The translations under genes were made by a program, and so were the position numbers. 64,000 bases of DNA from Adiantum capillus-veneris (Eukaryota > Streptophyta > Polypodiopsida > Polypodiales > Pteridaceae). The notes beneath the pieces are model-generated. The model made no database searches, had not been told where the DNA came from, and saw nothing but the letters and a program-made list of their open reading frames with translations. The DNA lies in NCBI GenBank assembly GCA_014529385.2, contig CM043959.1:58504753-58568752 (forward strand), in the 5' to 3' direction. How positions within the stretch are numbered: position 1 is the first letter of the stretch; each line of letters opens with the position of its first letter. Positions 1 to 11,369 of the stretch are shown here, in pieces.

Positions 1-387
1 CCTTACATACTCTGTGATCTCAAGAAACACAACAAGGTCAAAACTTTGTACCATCTCTACTTCAGACACTCGATGCAGCTCTATCTCCTTTACATACCCA
101 CAAATATTCTTTATCATATCTTTGCCATCAAATTGGTCCATTTTCTTCATCGCTAATTGAAGGGCTTTGATCAACAAAAGCTCCCTTCTTTCAGCAGCTT
201 GCTCCTACTGCAAAAGCACAATAAAAGCTTGAAACATCTGCATTGTAAATGGATCAAATCGCACCCCATGTTGCTCCACAGCTTTAAATTTGTTTTGAGA
301 CCTTCAATGAAGCTTTTGAACCATCACCCTAGCATACTTCACATCGAGTTCATCAAATCTATGTCAAGAAGTGCGCAGTGCAACTAG
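1..387 (-). pseudogene. Retroelement gag-like fragment, decayed
   Basis: Reading the minus strand from about 386 to the window edge gives one frame of about 125 codons broken by two stops (one TGA, one TAG). The text includes FDELDVKYARVMVQ and, nearer the edge, MKKMDQFDGKDMIKNICGY. The second stretch resembles the start of the gag capsid domain in plant LTR retrotransposons, where a 'x-F-x-G-K-D' phrase is common. No protease or RT is visible because the window ends. It could instead be a decayed host gene; the gag reading rests on that short motif only. Confidence 0.4.
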
Positions 388-2275
388 GAAAGCGTCGGGC
401 CTCTGACTATGAGAGTTCGCAACAAAATCATGCGAGTCGCAGAAGATTTGAAGCGAAAGACAAACTAAAAATGAACAAAAATCCAGCCATGAAAGATTTA
501 CTCTAAAAAAGAACCAAGATCAACTCAAAACTCTTGTTTATGTGATGATTTGGTGTAGCCTCGCTCCTAATTACAAAGATACAATGCATGTTTGCACTTT
601 CTTTTGCCTTCAATTTTCATCGAGGCTATTTCATGGAAGCTTGAGAACTTTCATAGACAAGCTTACACACCTTTTTGAGGAGACAAAACCCTAATTGGAA
701 CCCTCACACGCTTAAACACAGGTTGGAACAGTAACGGACTGCACTAGCATACTTTTAAAGAAGCCTGTGTATTCCTTCATAGAGAGGCTAAATGAGATGA
801 TCCTTCTTCTTAAATGTTTCTCTAGCTCTAATAGTCATGGCACCATGAGTGATGTGGAATTTTGAACCATTTTATATCATTTTTGGGTCATTTTTTACCA
901 TTTTATGACCATTTTTGCCATTTTCAGTCCAAAAATGTGTGTTTTTTCCTTTAAAAAGCCCAAACAAGCTGGGAAAATTTACTTTGGGCCCAAATTTTTC
1001 CGAACCTCATTTTTCTACTTGGCACGCACTTTAGATGCATCTTTGCGACTGCGTTCAAAACCGGCTATTTTTGGCCTAAATCGTTCGCACTAAACTTTCT
1101 AGGCAAAACGAATGTGCAAGCTCCATGCACTTGACATATTTCTAAACCACATTGGGCATATTTTAATGTGATAAAACACGCCATAGTGCCATGTCTAGGG
1201 CCTCACTGTCTCGATAAGGTATGTACACGATTGCAGCTGTGGCAACCGTTCTCGCACATTTGATACTATTTACATTGTCACATTTGGTCCCTCATATCAA
1301 AATCATAAAGAGAGAGATGAAATTTAAATTTACATTGTAAACGTGATGCAGAACGACAACATAAGATGATTTCTAATTATCAAGTAGTTTCAAATTGTGT
1401 GGAGTGCTTATCAATACGTGAACATGTACAAATGCTCTCTTCTTATAATTTTTCTACTTAAAATGTAAAAGAAATCCAGATTTGGAATTGAAAATTGCTT
1501 TTTGCTCTAACTTTCATTTGGAGGAGTAACACACCAATATGTTTTATGACAACTAGTACTAAGATAACGACAAAGTGGTTGTATGAATTTTAATTTGGAA
1601 AGTATATGTTGACTACATTCAGAATGTAGCAGCACCTAGTACTAAGACAAAGAGTAAGCAACCACTACGAATGGAGAAGCAACTAGTACTAAGAGAATGA
1701 GGAAGACGGTCTAGTTAGACTATATGGGAAAGAGGTTTTATAGAACCTCTTGATGATATTTTGAATGCACTCAAAATGTAGCAAATGAGAAAGAGGTTGT
1801 ACATAAACATAAAAGTTGGAATTATAACGATTACAATCAAAATGTACCAAGGAAAATCCTAATCCTAATCGTAGGTTCTCAAAGTGGAGCGTAGATGACA
1901 ATCTCAAATCTGTTGGATCCTCACTAAAGAGCTTGAAGTAGGAACTAATGTATGTTTTGTTTAAGTTAACCATGCCCAATTATAGTATTATAGGAGATGG
2001 ATTGATGTGTTCAAGATATATAGTTTCATTGAATTCACACAACAAACCAAATAGTAAGGCATATGTATTTTGTTGTCCTTACATCACACGTAGTGAAGAC
2101 TGTCTCACTAAAGAGAGACAACCACACAAGGCCAAAAGTATTTCAAAAAAATTGCCTAATTGTTCCTTGCTAATGCATGCACGTAGCTTTCATAATCTCC
2201 AAACTATCAATTGTCATAATAACTAATATCTAATTCTCCTAAATGATTTTCTCATGTTAAACTGATCATTTAATA
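388..2275. other. Non-coding stretch, no feature recognised
   Basis: No ORF with recognisable protein features, no RNA gene and no clear repeat boundary was found. The sequence is AT-rich with scattered short ORFs of under 100 codons on both strands, none showing domain motifs or splice-compatible continuation. It may be old degenerate transposon DNA or intergenic sequence. Confidence 0.5.
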
Positions 2276-3871
2276 TGGGAAAGTACCAGGGGAGAAAAAG
2301 CTAGAGTATTAGTAAGGCTAGCAGACTGGTCACAGTAGGGGGCCCACAGTAGGGATCCAAAGGGGTACCATCTGCAGAAGAGCAATGCGCAATGAATGGG
2401 CTCCAAAGACCTTAGGTTTAGCCCATTAAGACTTCCAAAAGGTTAAGTTCCAAAATTTCAAAGTGTAAGTCCAATGGTCAAATGTTAATGGAATTGGATG
2501 CTTTGTGTATGTACAAAAGTCCAAATAGCTAGATGACAAATTAGAAGGCGAGTTGGGATGATGACAAAGCTTGAGAAGTGACTAGACACACACACACACA
2601 CACACACACTATACACCTAAGCTTACCCTTTCCACAAAGTAAAGAGGACACATGTCAGGCATGCAAAGAAACCCCCAATTGTTGCCTGAATCCTATTGGA
2701 TGGGCACAGAAGTGGACCAATGAGAAGTTAGCTAGTGTAAACTAAATTTTTATTTTTATAAATGCTCAAGAAAATAACCAATAAGAAATAGTCTCCCTAA
2801 AAGACTATTGGACAGTGAAAAGGTCCAATGATAATTAGGCAGTTCCTAAAATTGCTTAATTCCTATTGGCCAAAAGACTAAAAGGTCCAATGAAAAAGCA
2901 GATAATTAATTCATTATTTGGCATTTACAAAATGGGAAAAAGGATGGACACTTGTCACAAGGCTCTTGACTGGGCCTCTCAAAGGCTATTGGCCAAATTA
3001 TTTACGGGCCAATAGGAATTAGCCAGCAAGAGTAAAACTCATACTCTAATACTATTGGCTAGGCTTTTCAAGGGCCAATAGGAATGCAACATGAGTAATT
3101 GGCAAGAGGGGTCAACCAAGAGGAGAGAGGGGGGTTGTTTTGAAGGGCGTTATTCCACACACACTCACACAACTCATGTGTAGAGGAAGAAAATCATCTC
3201 CTTCTCCAAGCTTTAATGGAAAGCTCATCTTCTTCTCCAAGTTTGAGAATGGAGGCCTACACCAACAACTCTTGGATATGGAATGCAAATCCAACCAAGA
3301 GCCAAGCTTCAATGCCATGCTTCTCTCCTCTATTATCTAATTGCTAAGCTAAGCTAAGCTGAGCTACAAGAGTAATTAAGTGAGGAAATACTTCTTTCTC
3401 GTAAGAATACTCCTTCTTCCTCTAGATCTACTCTCATACCCCGCTAGCTCTCACCATCTTCGAAGGTGTGTGAGGTCTTGGGTCTGAGACCAACGAGTAA
3501 TTGATGTTATGTGTTATCACGTGTAAGTTTGGTGCATGAAGCTTCCATCTTCATAGCACCGACGAGTTTTTACCAAGGAACACAAAGAATTGTATTGTAC
3601 AAAGTCTCTCTTAATGGGAGAAGTTATAATACAAATGCCTAATGGAGGGGGGACCGGTCCATGTAAATCCGGTCCTCAATAGTTGTCAATTGTTCTATTT
3701 CTCTCCCTCTTTCAAGTATTGTTATGCCAAACTAATTAGGTGTTATGCTAATGTTGTTATCTCCAACCAAGCACTCTTGTATGCTCATTAGGAATTTTCT
3801 CTTAACGAAATGCTCACTATGTTAAGTTATTTTCCTCTATTTACAAGCTTTATAGACCATTAATTGTTACA
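2276..3871 (+). repeat. Probable 5' LTR of gypsy element J (left edge uncertain)
   Basis: The stretch ends in TGTTACA and is followed at once by a tRNA-primer-like sequence, as a 5' LTR should be. It has no coding frame. It contains a CA microsatellite (2589-2609) and a cluster of about a dozen CCAAT/ATTGG boxes between 2690 and 3105, which would suit an LTR promoter. The right edge is supported by the primer site. The left edge is a guess, because the 3' LTR that would define it is missing: element J is truncated at about 26106. Confidence 0.35.
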
Positions 3872-3886
3872 TTGGGTATCAGAGCT
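3872..3886 (+). other. Primer-binding site of gypsy J (initiator tRNA-Met type)
   Basis: TTGGGTATCAGAGCT matches the usual plant primer-binding sequence TGGTATCAGAGC apart from one extra G. It sits directly after the putative LTR end. The rest of the J leader was split away by insertion of the DNA element that starts about 25 bp further on, and resumes near 21601. Confidence 0.55.
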
Positions 3887-3911
3887 ATCGATTTCTCTTT
3901 TCTTGCTCAAG

Positions 3912-3952
3912 AAGAGACATTAGGAGAAAGTTGGACTCACTTTTTGGGCCTT
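3912..3952 (+). repeat. Left terminal inverted repeat
   Basis: From 3923 this matches the reverse complement of the right end over about 27 bp with a single T indel. Outside that core, AGAGACATTA compares with GGACCCATTT on the right, so about 14 more bases are partly alike. Similarity fades after the GGGCC block. Confidence 0.65.
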
Positions 3953-4371
3953 TCAGTTCTAGAGAGAGAGTGGCGCTCGACCAATGAGGAAGAGGCCAAC
4001 GTTACGTTGAAAATCGACATTTTGGAGTCAAGCTCTTTTAAAAAAAGGAAGGAAATATTATTTTTGTTCATTAAATTGCACAATTTCACACTTTCAAGGC
4101 ATAAATGCCGTAAGTCGTACTAACTCTGTACTGAGGAATTTCAGAACTTTCATTGAAGACTCTATCTAGTATCTTTGTTCCCGCCCAAATATGACTTTGA
4201 GTAGCTCTTCCCTCTCAAAACTTCTTCCCTTTTTCATATTTGCGCTAACCTTTCTGTGTATTCTAATGCACACCATGTCTACTTCTTGAAGGCCTAGCAC
4301 TACCATTGACTCTGTTAGCATTTTTAACAGTTATACTATAGACGATCAAGCATGGATACCATCTCTAATAA

Positions 4372-5603
4372 CTATATATCGGAAGTTGGGTTCTACTGCA
4401 AACTAGGAGGAGGAAGAGGAGGCAACGCAATGATTTTGTGGAGGCTTTCAAGGGACAAGTTAAAGAGTTTAAAGTGTGTGCACAAAGCAAGCGGGTGAAA
4501 GAGGTCCTCATACAACACACTTTCCAGCATGCAGACTTAAGGTTGCAAACATCTCCTCCAAGTTTTCCAAGGCATCGACCCAACTGTAAGTTATTTTGAG
4601 CATCTCGCTTAGTGCATGATTATATTCGAAGGTTAAGTGGTGGATATCATCTTTGGTATGTTTCAGATATTTATCCATCGAATAGGACAGATTGGCAACC
4701 AGTTGAGAGCATAGTTGGGAGTTTTGATGCTTTCCATGCGTTTATTGGTGAGCAAATGTACCGAGGAAGACAACACAAGGAACTTGTAGATAATGGAATT
4801 TTCTCTTATGATATGCGATATGTGGAACCGAGAACTTCCATTGGTTGGGGTCGTGTAGCTCCTTTGTCACTTCCATCCTTTGACAGCAAGGATTGGTCCT
4901 TGCCAGCTTCACAAACTAGTGAAAGCTTTAGGAATAAGTTGTTTCAGGATATACAAAAGTCCCTCAAGTATTCGATTGCCACAAATATAGTTCGGCTCGC
5001 ACTATTTATGCCTCTTGAAGTGTTTGTAGATTTTTTTTTTCGATGAGCAAATAAGAACTAGCGCAACAATGTTCATTTGCAAGTCTGAGAGCTGTTTGGA
5101 CTTTTTAGATGATAATTGGGCTAGGAAACAATCACAGAACAAAATCTGTATTTTGCAAAAGAAGTCCATAATTTGCAAGTTCATTATAAGCTCTCAAAAT
5201 TTCTTAGTATCGTTTTACTATATTAGATATCATCTTCTTAGTGGGCAACTTATTCCACTCGACCAAGATACAGAGAATAGCCTCGAGAACAAACCTTTAT
5301 CAATGGAGCTCTACTTTCGAGACAACCTACGTACTGTGATGGAGACAATGTCAAGCACAACTCTTGCACATCTCAGGGTAGATCTTACATGTGAAGAACT
5401 TCCACTTTTGCCGGAATTGTATGCATTCAGTCTCAACAATAGTAAGGTGCTTACTAAATCGATGAATTTTGATTGTCTTTAATACATTAAGACAAAATCT
5501 AACTTTTTCTTCTTTTCAGATTCCAAAACGCAAGGAGAAAACAACATTGTGCAAGGGGTCACTAACAAATATACTTCACTTAATTGCTTCCACCAGAAGT
5601 TAG
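4372..5603 (+). pseudogene. Unknown protein gene 1 of the DNA element, broken
   Basis: An open frame runs from 4372, starting with a very basic segment (RRRKRRQRNDF). It passes a TGA at 4597-4599 and continues to a run of T at 5032-5040, where a 1-nt slip restores a long frame to 5446. A plausible intron (GT at 5447, AG at 5518-5519) then leads to a short last exon, KRKEKTTLCKG, with a TAG at 5601-5603. Total is about 380 codons. I recognise no domain. The basic start and basic end would suit a nuclear protein. It is the first gene inside the left TIR and is read inward. The stop and frameshift suggest decay. Confidence 0.4.
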
Positions 5604-5722
5604 GTCACATACCTTGTGCACGCAAAGGGCTTTGATGCCATGCAAACCATGATGTACTCTTCAAAATGACTAATGCAAAGACATTTTGTGGCGGTCAAAC
5701 AATGTTTCAAAAATGTACATTT

Positions 5723-6960
5723 TCATTGTTTCAAAACTTTATGTATTGTGTTGTTTCTATCAAGATTTATATAAGTAAATTGCTCCCTTTCCCTGCTACT
5801 GTCCTCTCCCCCTGTTTGTGCCACTCGTCCCCTGTTCTCTCCCCCGGTTTGTGCCACTCGTCCCTTGCCCTCCGCTCCTGTTGCCCCCCTGCCCTCTGCT
5901 CCTGTTGCTGCTACTTCTGCCTCTGGGGACACTGGTCTCGGGCATCCTTTCGTGTCGCTCGAAATCATGGGCCTCTTCCATGGCTTCCCATGCTTCTTGC
6001 ACCTATGAAGCTTCCCTCTGTTCTTGCTCTTGCCGTCAACGTGTAGCCCATTCCTCTACTTCTGCGGCGTCCGCATAATATTGATTTATTGCTTTTTGCA
6101 TATTTTGAACTTCTTCTTGAGTCTGATTGTGGCGTTGCGTCATTTCGTTAATACGAGCCTCTTCGAACTCCTCAGCTCTCGCTGCTTTCCCTCTTGTGCG
6201 TCTGTTTATCGAGATTATAATATGCTGGATGGCCATTACAGAAAAATGTCGCACATCGTTGGGGGTGTAGTTATGTAATTGAAGTTCCTGTAGAAGCGTG
6301 ATACAGACATTTGTTGCTTCATACAAACGTTGCAGCAAACAATGAAACAGCACGTTTACTTACGTTCGGTACATCCATAATTTGACTGAGGAGCAACAGG
6401 GCATTCAAATAGGTTCGCCAGCCCCACAGCTATAGTCATCAGGTTACACGTTCATGCCGGATGGTATTTCGTAGATCATATTCTAACAAAACATGCTCTA
6501 CACAACATACAAGTTTTTTCGCTACATACATAACCACTTGAGTCAGCAACACATTACAAAGAGACACTGCTTCCAAATGTACCCAAATGGGCCTTACGTT
6601 CTTACACGACGGTGAAACGCCCTGCTTTGCCCGGAGTTTGCGTAGTAAACAATCTTAGCTTCCATGTCAAATAAAATCAGACTCCAATGATCACTACAAA
6701 GACACCATCAAAGATGAGGAGAAAGATTCTAAATACAACATGGTTTTTACAAGGCAAGAAAAAACTCACGATTGATTGTATGCAGTGACCAGAAAGCGCG
6801 CTAAATCAAAGTTGACTCTCCTAAACCAGTTCATCAGACTCAGAAAGGAAACTGAGTTGTTCTGTAGATAAGGCGATATCAACGGATCTATTACGTATAC
6901 TTTGTCTTGAACCTCAGGGGGTAGAAGCGAGACATCGTGGCTAACATGAATCAATGGTAG
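5723..6960 (-). pseudogene. Probable downstream exons of the H3-like gene (coiled coil, RG-rich tail)
   Basis: On the minus strand, three stretches line up after the H3-like exon. The first, about 6954-6771, ends in a donor-like GTGAGT and encodes LPPEVQDKVYVIDPLISPY. The second, about 6353-6036, encodes a charged heptad-like segment (AARAEEFEEARINEMTQRHN) that should form a coiled coil. The third, about 6035-5725, is rich in R, G, S, N and Q (repeats of SGTNRGR). An in-frame stop sits between the second and third parts. Grouping them with the H3-like gene is inference from strand, order and spacing; exon limits are approximate. Confidence 0.35.
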
Positions 6961-7005
6961 AGATTAGACTTGAGGTATTTCAGCGGGCTGTCATCACTAC
7001 CACAA

Positions 7006-7213
7006 ACCCATGAGTCAATACCGAGCGAGTGGGGCAGCTATCAAGTTCCATCCGCCACTGACTCGCTTGGTATTGACCCATGTCTTAACGGTAGTGAGCC
7101 ATTATAAAGAAAAACTTGACGACTGCCGCAAAGACATGGGTCAATACCGAGCGAGTAGTACGACCATCCAATTCCATAAGCCACTGTCTCGCTTGGTATT
7201 GACCCATGTCTCG
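7006..7213. repeat. Dyad-repeat array 1 (two units)
   Basis: Two units about 130 bp apart each begin with GAGTCAATACCGAGCGAGT or GGGTCAATACCGAGCGAGT and end with the near inverse, CTCGCTTGGTATTGACCCATG. Each unit is therefore a long imperfect palindrome with a loop of about 30-40 bp. The array lies in the presumed intron of the H3-like gene. Its core is shared with arrays at 8.4-9.0, 10.0-10.25 and 11.4-11.9 kb. Confidence 0.75.
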
Positions 7214-7266
7214 CTAGAGACCCATTTAATGAACCAAACATGACTTTTAAAGAGCATGAGAATTAC

Positions 7267-8324
7267 CACAAAGCAACGTTGACGACCTCATTCGTTGCGT
7301 TGGAGTTGGTGAAAGTGCGCATGCACAGGAAATCTTGATGATCGAGGTTGAAAATGCAGGCCTTCTCTGATCTTCTAGGCAGCAGTATCTGTGCATGCAG
7401 AAGCACTGAGCTGAACAGAACTCTCAACTCCTCTTCATTCTCTTCGTTGATTTTCTCTAAAATAATTGACTCATCTGATACGTTGGATGGCCCTTGTGAT
7501 GCAGAGCCTTGCCCTTGCCTTTCTTGAGCTGGCTCTGTGGTTGCCTCAGGCTCCTCCCTAACAGCCGTAGGGTCCTCCCTAACAGGCACAGGCTCCGGAT
7601 CATTTTCCTTCAATATTGGTTCCTCCAAAAATGCCTCAGGGTCCACCCTGGCCTGCTCGTACCCCTCATCATCCCTTACTGGCTGCGGATCCTCCATGAC
7701 TTGCTCATTTTGGTGTCTAGCTGGCTCCTCAATAACTGTCTCTATTTCTTCCATGACTGCCTCGGGGTCCACTCTGGCTTGCTCATGCCCCTTTGCGGCT
7801 ATCTCAGCCTGCCCATCCGTGTCGTTTCTCTCGACCCATGATCAGGTCCTTCTGCTGTTTGTTTCAGCCCTAGACGACTCTGTCTGTCGTGCACGAGGAT
7901 GGAGAGGGGGGATGTTGAGAATATCCATGGTTCTACTATCCCGGATAGGCACTGGCTGAAGTAGCCCATCGTAGCAGAAACACAACCTCTGAAGAGTATC
8001 AAAATCCTGCGGCATGCTAGTAACGTGGTGTGCATGGGCAGCCAGGATATATCCATCGCTGAAGAATTCAACGAGGTAGTCTTCGGAAATTTCTTGAAGG
8101 CAGAGTAGTGCACTGCTGGCCCATCGCATGCCGACTCTCCACTGCTCGCAAATCTCCCGCACTACTCGCTGGAAAGGGAGACGTGGAATAGCAGGTTGAA
8201 CGTGTCGTTCTATCCTGCGCAGTTCTTGCAGTACACCTCTGTGCGCCTCATATCGGCGTCTTCTTGCTTAAGCATTCAAAGATTCACCTGTTGCCCTCCT
8301 AGCCGTGGCCTTTACACGAGGCAT
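7267..8324 (-). pseudogene. Histone H3-like protein gene, first exon, with acidic C-terminal extension
   Basis: From ATG at 8324 (minus) one frame runs about 352 codons to a GT donor at 7266-7265, interrupted by TAA (codon 19, 8270-8268) and TGA (codon 161, 7844-7842). Residues 2-13, PRVKATARRATG, follow the H3 tail: R2, K4, T6, A7, R8, T11 and G12 are kept (numbering without Met), while K9 and S10 are R and A. About 18 tail residues are missing. The fold follows: RLPFQRVVREI (47-57), a loop of canonical length, LQEISEDYLVEFF (75-87) and HVTSMPQDF (99-107). After it come an acidic region with a repeated EQARVDPEA and a segment rich in E, P and V. H3 identity is clear from motif order. Function in a transposon is unknown. 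The two stops suggest a pseudogene in this copy. Confidence 0.8.
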
Positions 8325-8384
8325 ATCTACAAATAGCATAACACAAAAAGACAATTCATTTGTCAGCACAAGGGACTTCAGATT

Positions 8385-9010
8385 TCAGAAAAGGTCAGTA
8401 CCAAGCGAACAGGTGCATCGGAAAGAGTTTGCCTTTCCTTATTCGCTCGGTAGTAACCTCAAAAACTAGTAATAGCAAACATGACTTATATTTTCTGAGG
8501 TCGGTACCAAGCGAACAGGTGCATCTGAAAGAGTTTGCCTTCCCTTTTTCGCTCGGTAATGACCTCAGAAAATAGTAATAGCAGACATCACTTATATTTT
8601 CTGAGGTTAGTACCAAGTGAACAGGTGCATCGGAAAGAGTTTTCCTTCCCTTATTCTCTCGGTAGTGACCTCAGAAAATAGTAATAGCAGACATCACTTA
8701 TATTTTCTGACGTCAGTACCAAGCGAACAGGTGCATCGAAAAGAGTTTGCCTTTCCTTATTCGCTCGGTAATGACCTCAGAAAATAGTAATGGGAGACAT
8801 CACTTATATTTTCTGAGGTCAGTACCTAGCGAACAGGTGCATCGAAAAGAGTTGCCTTCTCTTATTTGCTCGGTAGTGACCTCAGAAAATAGTAATAACA
8901 GACATCACTTATATTTTCTGAGGTCAGTACAAAGCGAACAGGTTTGCATCCCCTGCAACAAAATACCTTATTCACTTGGTAGTGATCTCAGAAAAGTGTA
9001 ATAGCAAGCG
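8385..9010. repeat. Dyad-repeat array 2, about six units of about 107 bp
   Basis: Each unit reads GAGGTCAGTACCAAGCGAAC, then about 30 bp (GGTGCATCGGAAAGAG...), then TTCGCTCGGTAGTGACCTC, then AGAAAATAGTAATAGCAGAC and CACTTATATTTTCT. The outer parts of a unit are inverse to each other, so each can form a hairpin. The array fills the gap between the H3-like gene (start 8324, minus) and gene 3 (from about 9083, plus), i.e. the shared upstream region of a divergent pair. That position suggests a regulatory or protein-binding role. Confidence 0.8.
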
Positions 9011-9082
9011 AACAGGTTTGCATCCCCTGCAACAAAATACCAATGTGAAGGAGACGTTTAAGTCCATGCGGTCCTAACTGTC

Positions 9083-9798
9083 ATGTCGTTCCCTCCCATC
9101 ACCTCTGCTAATCTAAGGGGGGTGGTACCATTGCTTCTCTCTCCCACGTCTACCTCTCATGAAACCGCATGGCGGTACCACCCCTCACAGACCACTCATA
9201 AGCCAGAACCCAGGCTCTACTTTTTAGGCATGTCCATCTAGTCTATTTAACCATCAATTTTTTCAGAACCTCCCTCAGGGTTTCGCAGAACAACTAGAAG
9301 AAGCTTAGGATAGTGGTGATGCCTTTCCAAGGTATACTCCCGCAGCACCAATAGGACCGCATCCGGGCCCTCCTCAGGAGGTCCCTCCTTGGCCCTCCCC
9401 CGATATTACCCTTAATGTTCTCGACCGACACAGCCCGGGAGTGCTGCTGTCAACACGGGAGTCAATTCTCGAGGTAAGCCGCTGGTAATTCTTTGCTTTC
9501 TGCTCCCAATTTCCAAGCTCCTAGTTTGAAGAGCTTATTTGCTAAATGCTCTGTGCAGGATGCTAGCCTGAAGCTGGAACAAATGCTGATCGTCAGGCAC
9601 AGGGTCTCAATCCTTAAAGACTCTCTGGAAGCAAGAAGTCCTGAAGACCTGTACCGATTACTCGCCGAGAATGGCTCTGTAGAGGCTATCTATAAATGGC
9701 TACAGGAGATGAAGGATGAAGTGTTTGAGCTAGCCAGTAAATATGAGGAAGCCATTAACTTTGCCAACAGGCTTCAGGAAGAAATAGTCTGGCTGTGA
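9083..9798 (+). pseudogene. Gene 3 of the DNA element: proline-rich plus coiled-coil protein
   Basis: A splice-compatible pair is visible. A CAG at 9264-9266 opens an exon to about 9473/4, followed by GTAAGC. An intron ending in CTCTGTGCAG leads to the last exon from 9560 to the TGA at 9798. The first part encodes a proline-rich stretch (FPRYTPAAPIGPHPGPP). The last exon encodes about 79 residues of helical, charged sequence (DASLKLEQMLIVRHRVS, then EAINFANRLQEEI) likely to be a coiled coil. An in-frame TAG near 9308 breaks the first exon. A possible first exon with ATG at 9083 ends in stops near 9230 and is uncertain. No known family is recognised. Confidence 0.4.
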
Positions 9799-9989
9799 AG
9801 GAAAAGGACTACATGGTTATTGCGAACCCTAAACCCCCAAAAATTAGTAGGCCACTCTTTGTAAAGTCTAAAACTTGGCCTTTGCGCCTGTCCCTAGTGT
9901 TTTCTAACTCAAAACCCGGTGTTAAGTTGTAATTTTGTTTCTCCCTTATAAATTCAAAATGCGTATTTCGTTAAAAAAAACCCTAAACC

Positions 9990-10260
9990 CGCAACAAATA
10001 GGGTTTACCTTCCCCTTATTTGCTTAGTACTGACCTCTGTACTAGCAGACATCACTTAACTTTTCCGAGGTCAGTACCAAGCGAACAAGGGCATTGAACT
10101 AAGTGGCCTTCCCTTATTCGCTTAGTACTGACCAAGGAAAAGTGTAAAAGCAAACATCCTATGGTAAAGACGATGGTCAGTACCAAGTGAACAAGTGCAG
10201 CAAACAGGGTTTACCTTCCCTTATTTGCCTGGTACTGACTACACAAAATACAAGTGCACA
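9990..10260. repeat. Dyad-repeat array 3
   Basis: Two and a half units occur with GGTCAGTACCAAGCGAAC or CAAGTGAAC on one side and TTCGCTTAGTACTGACC or TTTGCCTGGTACTGAC on the other. The core is the one in array 2, but the linker differs (GGGCATTGAACTAAGTGGCC). It lies downstream of gene 3. Confidence 0.65.
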
Positions 10261-10619
10261 AAAGGGTAGTAAGTAGCATACCTCTTCACTGTGTGTAGTG
10301 TTCTGCGTCACTAAAGCACTACAGAACAGGAGTAAGAGAAGGATGCGTGAGAGTAAGAGGTGATGCGCAAAAAGAATTGGGATGGTTTGCTTACCATGTA
10401 GCGTCGATGGGGGTAGAGTTAATTAGAATGATGCGTAGTAGAGGACGCGAAAAGAGGCAGAATAGTTGAAATGTTTGGCGGGGGTACTGCCTCTAAACTT
10501 AGAATGCTTACCTCAGGGAGGGTGACAACTTCACTTATGCGCGAGATTGTGGTTGGTAAATTGTACTGCATGGGAATCTGAGACCATTTATTATTGGTTG
10601 TCCTTGTGAGCGCAGCCCA

Positions 10620-11020
10620 CGTGCCTTTTTGAGTGACCGTTTAGGGTCAGACAGACGCCAATCGCCCTTGCAGTCGCCATCTCCATCTCCAAGTGGAACA
10701 AACAGATCGCCACTGCCTTTGCCTTTTCTGCGCTCTTCCCCTTGGCCAGCTCTCGTGATCCTGCCTTTAGAGTCAGACACCGATCGCCCTTGCAGTCGCC
10801 ATCCCCATCTTCAAGTAGAACAAACAGATCGCCATTGCCTTTGTATTTTTTGCGCTCTTTCCCTTGGCCACCTCTCGTGATCCTGCATTGAGAGTCAGAC
10901 GTCAATCGCCCTTGCAATCCCCATCTCCATGTCCAAGTAGAACAAACAGATCGTTGTTGCCTTTGTGCATTTTCTGCGCTCTTCCCCTTGGCCACCTCTC
11001 GTGATCCTGCGTTGAGCGAC
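10620..11020. repeat. Tandem repeat of about 120 bp, three copies
   Basis: Three successive copies carry CAATCGCCCTTGCAGTCGCC, ATCTCCA.., GTGGAACAAACAGATCG, TTTCTGCGCTCTTCCCC and TTGGCCA.CTCTCGTGATCC. A minus-strand ORF of 175 codons crosses them, but it reads successive copies in different frames (GSREVAKGKSAEN, then GGQGKERKKYKGN, then GSRELAKGKSAEK). That argues against coding selection. It lies between arrays 3 and 4, upstream of gene 4. Confidence 0.65.
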
Positions 11021-11369
11021 CTCCACTGGGTCAAGTCCTTTGCTGCCGCATCGCCATCGCCATCGCCATCGCCACCTTCTGGTTCTTGCTGTCGGTTGCC
11101 TGCGACATCACCATCCAACTCGGCGCCATTGGATATTGCAGAGACAAGTTCTTTCTCCCTACCTCTCTCCCCTTCCTGTGTGTTGTTAACTGTGTGCGCA
11201 CCGAAGCCACTACGTTAGGGTAAAATTAAAAGTCTCAAACCGCATGGTTGGAATAATTACTCCTTATGTGACCGTGCCTGAGTTTGGACATAGTGAGTGA
11301 GTAGGCCTATAAATCTATCACTAATAACATTAAATGCTCTGTTCTGATCCACTTGTTCCGAATGCTTGG

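Noticed and set aside
4586-4612. A 27-nt intron in gene 1 (GTAAGT...TTAG)
   Set aside because: Too short for plant splicing; the segment is in frame, so a single TGA nonsense codon explains it better.
8268-8324. Possibility that the H3-like gene is a centromeric H3 of the host
   Set aside because: Loop 1 has canonical length, the protein has a long acidic extension and two stops, and it sits inside a TIR-bounded element. A host CENH3 would be expected to be intact.
8385-9010. CRISPR-like array
   Set aside because: The repeats are long dyads in near-perfect tandem with no variable spacers, in a plant nuclear context.
10591-11118. 175-codon minus ORF with internal repeats
   Set aside because: The three DNA repeat copies are read in different frames, so the protein repeats are not conserved; it looks like non-coding tandem DNA.
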